A stretch of 38,047 bases of DNA, taken from Byssochlamys sp. IMV 00236 (taxonomy: Eukaryota > Ascomycota > Eurotiomycetes > Eurotiales > Thermoascaceae). Made by a program: the position numbers and the translations under genes. The stretch spans positions 1 through 38,047 of the forward strand of contig MSJH02000382.1 of assembly GCA_001931875.2 (NCBI GenBank), written 5' to 3'. Of this stretch, positions 1 to 8,373 are shown piece by piece (within the stretch, counting starts at the first letter, position 1; each line of letters starts with the position of its first letter). Below the pieces are notes generated by a model. That model had not been told where the DNA came from, searched no databases, and saw nothing but the letters and a program-made list of their open reading frames with translations.

Positions 1-130
1 TGATTGATTTATTTAAAAATATTAAACATATTTATACTAAAAATATTAAGTTTAGTTTGATTGAACTTCGTACGGGTCATGAAGTTCGTGAGGGTCACGA
101 AATTCATCAGTTTCAACTCCGCTTTCGTTA

Positions 131-168
131 CAATATGAAAATTTCGTTTATACGAAATTTTCGTATTG
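131..168. repeat. 17-bp hairpin with 4-nt loop
   Basis: Seen directly: arms 131-147 and 152-168 are reverse complements at 16 of 17 positions; the exception (136/163) can form a G-U pair in RNA. The loop is TTAT. The arms contain GAAAATTTCGT and its complement. Just upstream (67-115) are about 2.5 diverged copies of an 18-bp unit beginning GAA-TTCGT. No gene overlaps it. It could be a transposon end, a fold-back remnant or a transcribed hairpin; nothing decides between these. Confidence 0.75.
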
Positions 169-243
169 ATCTTGTGGCACATGGCTACCAAATTCGTCCA
201 AAAGGTTACAACATAAACTTTGTGTAACATCAAAAAACAAAAT

Positions 244-285
244 AAAAATACTTTGAACCCTTTCCTTCTTTACAAATGGAAAGGG
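244..285 (-). terminator. Putative Pol III terminator region of tRNA-Phe
   Basis: Reading on the minus strand past the tRNA 3' end, there is an 8-bp inverted repeat (CCCTTTCC 258-265 with GGAAAGGG 278-285) and then a T5 run at 244-248 on the minus strand. A T run of this size is the usual Pol III stop signal. The hairpin may be incidental. Confidence 0.45.
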
Positions 286-298
286 ATCTTCAATGTTA

Positions 299-371
299 TG
301 CGGCTAGGGTGGATCGAACACCCGACCTTTAGATCTTCAGTCTAACGCTCTCCCAGCTGAGCTATACCCGC
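299..371 (-). tRNA. tRNA-Phe (GAA)
   Basis: The 73-nt minus-strand sequence folds as a cloverleaf. The D-arm reads TAGCTCAG..TGGGAGAGC, the anticodon stem TTAGA/TCTAA encloses CTGAAGA (anticodon GAA at 34-36), and the T-arm is GGGTG-TTCGATC-CACCC. The discriminator base is A, as expected for tRNA-Phe. There is no anticodon intron. The acceptor stem GCGGGTA/TAGCCGC pairs except for one G-G mismatch (5-68), so a slightly decayed copy cannot be excluded. The D-arm and anticodon-arm core matches the eukaryotic tRNA-Phe consensus closely. Internal A and B boxes are intact; CCA is not encoded. Confidence 0.93.
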
Positions 372-615
372 CTCTGTTTTCTTTTTTAAATATTAAAATT
401 ATATAACTCCAAAATTTCACGTGACCATCATGTGATTTCGGATATATGTTCTTACTTTCTCTGATAATGATTGATTGGTGGAATTGTGTCCACCTACCTT
501 CATACAAAAAATATAGACTGATTATTGTAGACTCTTCCGTGTATCCATATATTACACGAAGATCTAGTCAATCAAAGCTTTTCGCCATCACCAAGTACAG
601 ATCGACACCAGGATC
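372..615. other. Intergenic, tRNA upstream flank
   Basis: AT-rich DNA between the tRNA 5' end and a transposon-like fragment. It contains no convincing reading frame or RNA. Confidence 0.6.
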
Positions 616-1167
616 TTGATTTCATCTCCTCATCTGCCTAAAGGCCTTACAAAGAATGTTGTTACGATCTGCCGAAAGCAAGCTCAAAATGCTGACCATT
701 TGAAGCCCACCCCTCATGTCATCCATGAGGGCCTTGAATTGTCAGATCAACTCTTCAATCGTCGAGCTACAGCGATCGTCCAGCAGGCTCTCACACCTAG
801 TGCAGTAGTTTACTTTTTTTCTCGACTGTTGTTTAAATCACGCCATGAAGCATACCGGGTCATTCGAGATCAGATGGAAGACATCGATGGGGTCAAGCGC
901 ATCAGTCACAACCAAATGCAGATTTGTTCATTGAAGTTTTGTTTGTTCATGCTGCACACCGCCAAGTAGCCCTTTCCGATGGTGTATGTATTAATGGTAT
1001 CAATTACCACGTCTCCACTTCTGACCGCGAAGATGCATTATCCCTTACCAGAGTTCAATTGGATCTCCTTCATATCCCTACTGGCAACTCTTTGGTTACT
1101 GGCTTACAAGCATCGCTTCGCTATTATGGAAGGTGCATGCTACACGCACGAGGAAATCCAAAAATAG
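616..1167 (+). pseudogene. Decayed LINE ORF1 (gag-like) fragment
   Basis: Two overlapping frames carry one protein similarity. The first (616 to about 920) has AIVQQALTPSAVVYF and a segment like R-HEAYRVIRDQ. The second (about 924-1135) continues with VFVHAAHRQVALSDGV and LQASLRYYGR. From family memory this order (AIV-ALxP, then V-R-GV, then a hydrophobic LP-L repeat ending SLxxYGxV) is the N-terminal part of ORF1/gag-like proteins of LINE-type elements that are abundant in Mucorales. A frameshift near 915-925 joins the halves, and similarity stops before the CCHC zinc knuckle expected next. It is read as a dead 5' fragment. No reverse transcriptase is visible nearby. Confidence 0.5.
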
Positions 1168-1533
1168 GCTAATGCTACAGACACTATCTTTGATGTCGTC
1201 AACGAAACTTTTCAATGTGCAATGTCACGTTAAGCTTGTTCAGGAGCAAATGTCTTTCCATGCTTGTTGATGTAGAATACGAATTTATCTTTTCAAGAAG
1301 AGATAAAGAAATGTGGTTATTGCTGTATTCTAATTTTATGTTGTCAGTTGACCAGCAAAGAACCAATATTATTCAAGTGTAGTTATGATGAAACTTCATA
1401 AAGAATATTCCATTGGGCAGACTTAGGCTCGATAGCGAGTTTGGTAGTGTGAAGTTGTAAAGTTGGCATCGCAGGTAACTCCTAGAGTAAGCACGTAGTA
1501 TTAACCTTCTCGTGGATTTCCTCGTGCGCGTAG
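1140..1533. repeat. Long-range inverted repeat, 21-bp arms
   Basis: Arm 1140-1160 (CTACACGCACGAGGAAATCCA) and arm 1513-1533 are reverse complements at 20 of 21 positions, separated by 352 bp. A weaker match (about 9 of 12) continues outward beyond both arms. The left arm lies at the end of the LINE-like fragment, so the right arm may be a piece of a second, inverted copy. The interior shows no gene. Confidence 0.7.
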
Positions 1534-1757
1534 TATACATCTTAAATAAACTTGGAACATTGGTTCACCAGCCCTCTCATATAAAAATATTTTTATTCTC
1601 AATCTCTTTCTTTCTCTGTTAGTAAAAGGATTACAAAAAGAATATGGTATCGCGGGAACAGTAGTACATCCGGGCACAAAGAGGGCAAAAAAAAGCGTAT
1701 GTCATGGTGTAATGTTTATTCATTTGATATCCTTTAAAATGTTATTTACAGGTCAAG
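1534..1757. other. Intergenic with no gene
   Basis: Noncoding DNA between the inverted repeat and the 3' end of NAA40 (minus strand). It should include the NAA40 3' UTR. No RNA gene was recognised. Confidence 0.5.
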
Positions 1758-2567
1758 TTACTCTTGTTCTTTTTTCTTTCTATCTGCCTGACAAGGTTTG
1801 CTTAATAGTTCATAATCAAAATGCTTTGCCTTGTATCTTGGTAAGCATGCCCCAGGCGAAATTTCATCCAGTTCAAATCTAATACATGTGTGAGTTCTGT
1901 TATTTCTTCCCTTCGTTTGACACATTGACTTACCCTAATTTCTCTGTATAAAATCTAAAAGCACCCTTATTGGCTGTTAAAGTGGGGGGGGGTTTAGACA
2001 TATACTCAACATAATTGCATTTCCCATCTCTTTTACCTTTAAATACTGTCAACATGACCTTATCCATTTTCCAATAGCTTCCTATTTGATCCAATAAACT
2101 CATAAAAAACTCACCTAAGCCTTGGCTCCTAGCGCCTTCTATCAACTGTATTTCATAACTAATGCAATAAAACGCGTATCAGAGAGGAAGAAAACAAAAT
2201 TTTCTATAGTACAGTCTGATTATTATACCAGTAAGCGCAATTGGCCATAACATCATCATCCATTGTTTCCTCTTGGACCATTTGGAATAATAAAAAACCC
2301 TTCAAATCATCTGCATTCGTGGCTGATCGAGCTACGAGATATCTGGCCTCTGGTGCGAACATTTCTTTCTTTTTCCCTTCATCGCTCCAGCCGTCGTTGG
2401 AATTGATATACCTATTGGACATATTAATTATGAACAGCTTATAAAGAGACATTTTACATGTTGTATAAGTTCTGTTTGACAAGATTAAAGGTCCAATCGC
2501 GTAATGTCTGAGGCAACTCATCAATAGAGTAGTAATCGATCACAAGATCTAGGTCTTTGCTATTCAT
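1758..2567 (-). CDS. NAA40: N-alpha-acetyltransferase 40 (NatD) homologue
   Basis: Assembled from five exons: 2458-2567, 2229-2411, 2037-2158, 1934-1973 and 1758-1878, with GT-AG introns and phases closing to 191 aa. NatD acetylates the N-terminal serine of histones H4 and H2A. Visible GNAT features: LVKQNLYNMY followed by DGW-DEGKKKEM (substrate-binding N-terminal part), the acetyl-CoA loop RSQGLG (about residues 108-113) after YEIQL, MDKVMLTVFK, ANKGAFRFY, and a C-terminal FELDEISPG..DYELLSK that parallels human NAA40. The start was chosen because a TATA box lies about 45 nt upstream and the frame matches. The protein is shorter than human NAA40 (237 aa), lacking the N-terminal extension and His/Cys-rich tail. 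It is divergent from the SEC72-like gene. Confidence 0.9.
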
Positions 2568-2956
2568 TCTTACATAAGGCTTTTTACTTAAACTGTGTCC
2601 TATAGTTTACCTTTTATATACAATAGGTGATTCAAGAAAGCATACGAGGTTTGGTTCCTTTTTCAAACGTTATTTGACGCTATTTTCTTAAACTACTGGC
2701 TTTCTGTACCTGATTAACTCTAGAGATGAGACTATCTCGCTCACACTGTTTATGATACATGTATACTTTTTTAATTACACGCACACTAGAAAACGAAGGA
2801 AGAAGAGCAAGGGAATATTTACCTTAGTTGTTGGCATCAGAACATACACATACACAAATGAGAGAATGTTACTCACTTCAAGCGGGACCAAAAATTATAT
2901 AATTTACAAATAATGTCTTTTTTTTTTTTCCTCTCTTTCTTCATCTCGTACATACC
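2568..2956. promoter_or_regulatory. Divergent promoter NAA40 / SEC72-like
   Basis: A 389-bp region between two divergent starts. It holds the NAA40 TATA box and a T-rich/pyrimidine tract (about 2914-2945) immediately before the SEC72-like start, typical of fungal core promoters. No coding potential was seen. Confidence 0.6.
2611..2620 (-). promoter_or_regulatory. TATA box of NAA40
   Basis: TATATAAAAG on the minus strand lies 44 nt upstream of the proposed NAA40 start codon. Its closeness implies a very short 5' UTR and supports the chosen ATG over a further upstream exon. Confidence 0.6.
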
Positions 2957-3538
2957 ATGGCCACTCTTTATTTACAGCCTGAAGTAACAACATCTAACGA
3001 CGGTGACAGAATTCTATGCAAAGAACATAGCTTAGAAAAGTGTAGCAGATGTCAAGTGGATTGGACAGAGCATAACGCTTTAGCTGCTACGTTAAAACAA
3101 GTGAAGGAATTGCCACCACCTAATGCACCTAACCCAACACGTAATGCTCAAGTGACTCGTCTCAAGGAAGAAGGCAACAAGTTTTTTAAACAAGCTAACT
3201 TTGGTGAGGCTATTCGTTTCTATGGTATGGCTGTCGACCTTGCCTGGTCTCGTCCTCTTTGGGAGCCTCTTGCCTTTCAATTTGTCAGAGAAGAGTTGGC
3301 ACCTATCTTGAGTAATAGATCGGCTGCTCATCTATCACTAAAGAATTATGTAGAGGCTTACGTCGATGCTGAGGCAGTGACACGTTTGAAGCGCGAGTGG
3401 AGTAAAGGCTGGTTTAGAAAGGGAAAGGCTCTTGTTGGTCTAGGCAGACTTCAGGAAGCAGCTGATGCATTCTCAACTGGTCTGAGGTTTGATCATGACA
3501 GTGAAGAACTCAAGAAGGCTTTGGCTGAACTCAAATAA
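2957..3538 (+). CDS. SEC72: Sec72-like TPR protein (ER translocation)
   Basis: A single exon of 193 aa. The N-terminus carries a possible zinc site C21-x2-H24-x4-C29-x2-C32. A TPR domain spans about residues 67-185: RLKEEGNKFFKQANFGEAIRFY, then LAPILSNRSAAHLSLKNYVEA, then WSKGWFRKGKALVGLGRLQEA. This arrangement (Cys/His head, then TPRs with the SRPLWEP segment) is that of fungal Sec72, a cytosolic subunit of the Sec62/Sec63 post-translational translocation complex at the ER. Identification is from the family pattern. A generic Hsp70/Hsp90 TPR co-chaperone is the alternative. There is a pyrimidine-rich leader upstream. The gene converges on the NSP1-like gene with 85 bp between stops. Confidence 0.8.
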   Translation: MATLYLQPEVTTSNDGDRILCKEHSLEKCSRCQVDWTEHNALAATLKQVKELPPPNAPNPTRNAQVTRLKEEGNKFFKQANFGEAIRFYGMAVDLAWSRPLWEPLAFQFVREELAPILSNRSAAHLSLKNYVEAYVDAEAVTRLKREWSKGWFRKGKALVGLGRLQEAADAFSTGLRFDHDSEELKKALAELK

Positions 3539-3623
3539 AAGCTTCTCTCACAAATAAAACAATTGGTTATTTATGCATAGTTTATTCAAAGAAAGGAAGA
3601 AAAAAAAAAAGGTGGAATTATAT

Positions 3624-5400
3624 TTAATGAAAGTGAACATTGGACGCAACTTCTCCATGTAATTTACTAACTTCCTGAATTTTGTTTTGCAACTTTGCAG
3701 AATGAGTATCAATCCATTGTAAGGAAGATAAGTGAGAATTAAGAATTTGAACAATTTGACCGACCTAGGGAAAAAAAAAGAGGTGAGTATATGAATATGC
3801 ATATACATATTCAAAGACATACCACATCGTCTTCATCACCAGCAGATTGTTTAGTGGTACCCATCTTGTTAATTTCTTCAACCATGATATTCAAGTTTCT
3901 GTTAACATCATCCAATTGACTGTTGAGGCTTTCTGCTAAACCGTAAGCCTTTTCTCTTTGTGTATCGGCTGATTGCATAGGCTGTTGAAGATTGCTTTCA
4001 TTAAAGACATCCTTGATTTGCTTCTCATACTGATCAAGAAGTGAGCTTAATTCTTCCTGTTGGGTGTTGATGTAGCCCAGATTAGAATCAATTTCTTGTT
4101 GAAGAAGTTCAACCTTTTTAACGTTCTCGTGAAGAGCAGCAATCTTTTTTTTTTTTTTAAAAAAAAAAGATGAGTAAAGCAAAGCAATGAAAAATATGTA
4201 TGTAAAAACCTTGTTTCCATTTTCTATCAATTGTTGATCCCATTGAGAAACTTGGGTTGCTTGCTTGTGGAAATCTTTTGTTTGTTTCTCCAATTCCTTT
4301 GTCCAGAAATTAAGGATCTCTTCCATCGTTTTGTTTTTCAAGGTAGATGGTGTAGGCACCGACACAGGTTTAGACACGGCAGGTTGTGTTGTAAGCGCAG
4401 GTTGCTGTCCTGCAGTGGTAGTAGAAGTAGTAGTGGGAGTAGTGCCTGTAGTAGCAGGTTTGGCTAAATATTTTAAAAAAAGGTTAATTCTAAACAATTG
4501 TCAACATCAATCGATTAATTCATTCACCATCTGTCTTTTGACCAAATCCTCCAAATCCGCCTGTTGAAATGGAAGCAGTGGTTGTTGTAGCGGGTGTGGA
4601 TGTTGCTGTGGTTGATGCTGGTGCGGTTGTTCCAAAGCTAAATGAAGGTTTACTAGCCGTAGTGGTGGCTGTGGAACTAGCAGGACCACCAAAACCAAAT
4701 CCAGTTAAAGGAGCAGTAGTTGTAGAAGGTGTTGAAGTGGCTGCAGATGTTGCAGGTGTGCCAAATGAAAAGCCAGTAGTGGATGGTGCAGTTGTCGTAG
4801 CACCGAAGCCAGTGGCAGGTTTAGAAGCAGCTGCACCAAAACCGCCAAATCCAGTGGTAGCTGTAGCAGTAGTGCCAGCAGTACTAGCAGGTGTCGAACT
4901 AGTGGTTCCAAAGCCTCCGAAAGTTGGTGTAGAACTAGTTGTGGTTGCAGGAGTAGAGCCGAATCCACCAAAGGTGTTTGGCGTAGTAGTAGTATTAGTG
5001 GTTGTAGTGGGAGCAGAAGAAGTAGCGCCAAATCCACCAAAAGTACTGTTTGTACTGGGAGCAGAAGAAGCAGCACCAAGTCCACCAAAGCCTCCTGTGC
5101 TGCCAAAACCAGTGCTTGGTGCGGTGGTGGTTGAGCCAAATGTACCTGTTGCAGGAGCAGATGTAGGTGTTCCAAAGCCAAAGCCTCCTGTACCGGATGC
5201 TGTGTTGCTGCCTGTGCCTAATTTCCTTTCTTTTTTAGTTTTCTTTTGCTAATCTTTCCTTCTATGTTTTTTTCTACCAAATGAAAAACCAGCTGTAGCA
5301 GGTTTATTTGTATTGCTGTTATTAGCTCCAAAACTAAAAGCTATAAATCATGCCATTAGCACAAAGGGGTTTTCCATGTTCTATAAATACACGTACACAT
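3624..5400 (-). CDS. NSP1: FG nucleoporin Nsp1/Nup62
   Basis: Six exons: 5397-5400, 5278-5340, 4528-5217, 4210-4463, 3823-4143 and 3624-3764, giving 490 aa. Residues 1 to about 250 are low-complexity Gly/Thr/Ser with FG, GFGG and FGxF repeats, which bind transport receptors in the pore channel. Residues about 290-490 form the Nsp1_C/Nup62 coiled coil (EEILNFWTKELEKQTKDF, WDQQLIENGNKIAALHENV, FESN-like linker, and IVQILNSHLSSLQWID near the C-terminus), which assembles with Nup57/Nup49 partners. The first exon is only ATG+T, spliced by a GTACGT donor, giving the N-terminus MSFSFGANNS; it is inferred from phase, Kozak-like A run and intron length. Intron 4 (4144-4209) has an unusual GTTTTT donor and no stop codon. 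Confidence 0.9.
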
Positions 5401-7468
5401 TTTTTGAAATCAGTCTTATTTTTGAATAAAGAGAAAGGGAAAGGACGACAATGAAGTGATAAAAAACGCGTAGATTCTGAAAAAAATATTGTGACGTCGG
5501 CGTGACTTGCTGCTTTGCTTAATTCACAAGCATTTAAACGGCCTTTAAATTTGTTCAAATGTAAAGTGTTTGTTTGCTCATACCTGAAAGCAGACTATTA
5601 GAAAATGTTTTTAGGACACAGTGAAAATCAATATTGTACACTTACAAGAGAATGGGTACTCTTACTTACAATAATTTGAAAGCAATGGGGACAGACCGTG
5701 TTTACTATGACGATTGATGAGTAAAAAAGCTTACAATCTTCTAAACACGAAAGATTGCTCACATTCACCACTATGGCTTTTAGTACCACTAGCTGCTTCT
5801 TAACTTTTCAAAGAGAAAGAACTGTAAAGTTGGGATATTCAAAATTCTAATGATTTAGTTTGCAAGGATTTAGTACAAATGGAAGCTTTTCTTGCATTTA
5901 CTTTAACCACTTGGGCCAAGGTTTTGTTCAACCACATAAACCTTTGTCACGATATAAAAAGGGACACAATAGTGATCTTGCACTACTGTAGTCTTGTTGA
6001 CCATATTTCATGTACAGGATTTGGTCTTTTGTTTGTTGATCACCTCTTTTTTATTGTTTGATACTTGAATTTATAGTAATTTTTGATACGTTCTCAACAG
6101 TCGACACGATGTAAACTGACGTCTCAAGGTAATCAAGCGATATCTCTATGTATGAATAATTTCTAAAAGACTCGTTCACGGAGTCATGTTAACGCTTATT
6201 AAAGGCACTGAGCGCTTTTTATTAGTTAAGGGCAGTAGATTTGTTACATACGCTCTGTATGTAGCATTTTATTATGACAAAGAAAAGTTGTTACTGAGAC
6301 GAGTGTATTTCATCAATTGGACAAAAGGTCTTTGTCCTTAAGCCAAGGAATTATTTGGACTCGGCTTAACTGGTCACATTGTTTACATCGATTCAGATAC
6401 ATTTGCTTTGGTACGCTTTGTACAATCTAGTGACATGTTTAGGTCAACTGGATATAATTTGAATGATATGCGTGTCCACAAAAGTAGACGGCAAGCATGG
6501 CCAGTACAGTAATATATCAACGCATTTAACAGATTTAGACCTGGGATTTGTATGGCAAGCACAAAACAAAAGATAAAAACAGAGAACAACCTGCTTATGA
6601 TCCCATGCAAAATAACGCAAACAATGGCGCCTCAATTAAGAGTTTTATCAAAAACTATATCAATTTTGCACTCTACTTGTGATTTACAACTTCAAAATAT
6701 ATCGTCACAGAGAAATACGAGGCTACTTGTTCAGCAACAGGCAGATAATAAAAACGTTTACTGGTGATATTGGAGAAAATAAGCGCAGCTATTCAGAGGG
6801 AAATAGTGAGGATCTATGCATACGTACTAACATTTAAAGTAATATGTATTACAGCGTGATGTCAATGCAGATATTAACAATAAATCAGTATTAATTGAAC
6901 TATATCAATTATGGATACATAATCCTATTAACTCATCCTTTTCCTTCAACAGGAAACTCTGTTAATAGGCGAGAACATGGCTATATAGTTACTTTGTTTA
7001 GCCCTATGTCCGTCTGAGCACTATCAAGTTAAACATCCGATTAGAGCGTATAAGCGTGTGCGTGTGTTTGTGCCGATTTACCCCTTTCTCCTCTTTTCTT
7101 ATGTCATTCCAAGGAACATTTTAAGCTTTTTTAAGTACAAAATGAAGCTTAATGACAGTCTTGGATCAATAGATTCATAAGTAAAGATAGGAAAAAACAG
7201 CTGATAAATAACAAACAATGATGATGTATGATGAGCATATTTCTATGTTGTCACGTTGAAGTGGAAAAAAGGAAAAAAAGAAATGGGGAGAAAGAGAGTT
7301 AGGGGGTATTTGACTTTAAATGGCTTAGTGTAGAAAGAGACTAAAAGCAAAAGATTTGCTGCCTCGCAGGATACTCTGTCTTCTTTCTTATTCTTTGTAT
7401 GAGCGTGTAAATCGAGTTTAGTGAATAAGTTGCGGTATTCAATTAGCTTCTGGCTTCATATGTATGTA

Positions 7469-7512
<44 letters not shown>

Positions 7513-7651
7513 ACAGCTCAAAAAGCGCATTTTACATGTAAGGAAATGAACGCGATTAGAGAATATTGATTTATTTGAGGTAATTTTACAAAAATTGACT
7601 CTTTATATAAAAGAGATGCGTGGTATATAATGTAAGCATGTGAGATTGATA
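5401..7651. other. 2.25 kb gene-poor region
   Basis: The region upstream of NSP1 and downstream of the copper-fist gene. Short open frames exist but show no family pattern, no codon bias and no consistent introns. It includes a small palindrome around 6247-6265 and the GT microsatellite at 7460-7510. It is unusually long for this gene-dense window, so old transposon debris or a noncoding transcript is possible. Confidence 0.5.
7460..7510. repeat. (GT)n microsatellite
   Basis: Imperfect GTAT/GTGT repeat grading into a pure GT tract. Intergenic. Confidence 0.9.
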
Positions 7652-8000
7652 TTAGACAAGTAAAGCTTCGATAGACATGATGCGACGAGTGGATGTAAGT
7701 CTTGATTTCTTCTTTAACAAACATTCACATTTTTGATGAATCTGTTTAATCTTTCTTTTCTCTCTACAACTATCACATTGACTAATCGGTCTTCCTTTCT
7801 TTCTAACTGCAACTAATTTTCTTTCTCTATGATCACAACGAGATGATCTATGTCCCTAAAATACAACTTAATGCATTGTTTTTTAATTTATAAATATTTA
7901 GTTACTTGTATGCATTCTAAAAATCGTTAATAAAAGTTCAATCTTTTCCTTTATTCTTCTTACTTTCACAAGCGTATTTTATATTGTTAATAATAATCAT
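7652..8000 (-). CDS. Minimal copper-fist DNA-binding protein
   Basis: Three exons: 7964-8000, an 11-nt microexon at 7906-7916, and 7652-7855, giving 83 aa. The copper fist is the copper-sensing DNA-binding fold of Ace1/Amt1/Mac1. Zinc ligands C11, C14, C23 and H25 sit at the canonical positions, followed by G17-H18-R19, the minor-groove KKGRP motif (35-39), and C43-x2-C46 and C59-x-C61, which would bind the copper cluster. The microexon supplies K-C-I-Q, including C14, and both flanking introns (47 and 50 bp) are GT-AG. Known regulators have a long C-terminal Cys-rich/activation region; here the frame stops after about 20 residues. Either this is a domain-only protein or further exons lie downstream. 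Head-to-head with the gene at 8374. Confidence 0.85.
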
Positions 8001-8373
8001 TTTAAGAAAAAAAAGAAAAAGAAAGGGAAAAATAAGTAAATTTATATACAATTTATGAAAATAGCGCAAAAAAAAGAGAGCATATTTATTTTGACATACA
8101 AATAACAAAGAGGTTATTTTGCGATTGACCCAAAAAAAAAAAATGAGTTACATTTCCTTCAAACAACAATAACAATAATCATCATTAGAGTCTCGAATTT
8201 TAAAAAAAATAGCTCAATAATGATTTTCATTGTAACAGTGCTTTTTTTGTAATATTACATATGATTTAAATCACCGCACAGATGATTTTTTTTTATTGTA
8301 ATAATTCCTTTTTTTCTTCTTTTTCTTTTATCCCCCTTTTTTTCTCTTCCTTTAATATTTTTCATATATAAAA
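8001..8373. promoter_or_regulatory. Divergent promoter, copper-fist gene / gene at 8374
   Basis: A 373-bp AT-rich region between two divergent starts with repeated poly-A and poly-T tracts. A T/C-rich stretch (about 8287-8360) precedes the plus-strand start. No recognisable copper-response element was seen. Confidence 0.5.

Noticed and set aside
9..233. 74-codon minus-strand frame
   Set aside because: Low-complexity AT-rich translation across the hairpin; no recognisable family.
1646..1662. TGGTATCGCGGGAACAG, reminiscent of a retrotransposon primer-binding site
   Set aside because: No flanking LTR, polypurine tract or coding remnants found, and no matching tRNA 3' end could be verified.
4569..5252. 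Plus-strand 227-codon open frame rich in Val/Pro/Ala
   Set aside because: It is the exact antisense of the NSP1 FG-repeat exon; the repetitive codons keep the opposite strand open.
5334..5558. Minus-strand 74-codon frame upstream of NSP1 exon 2
   Set aside because: It is out of frame with the FG repeats and overlaps the inferred first intron and 5' region.
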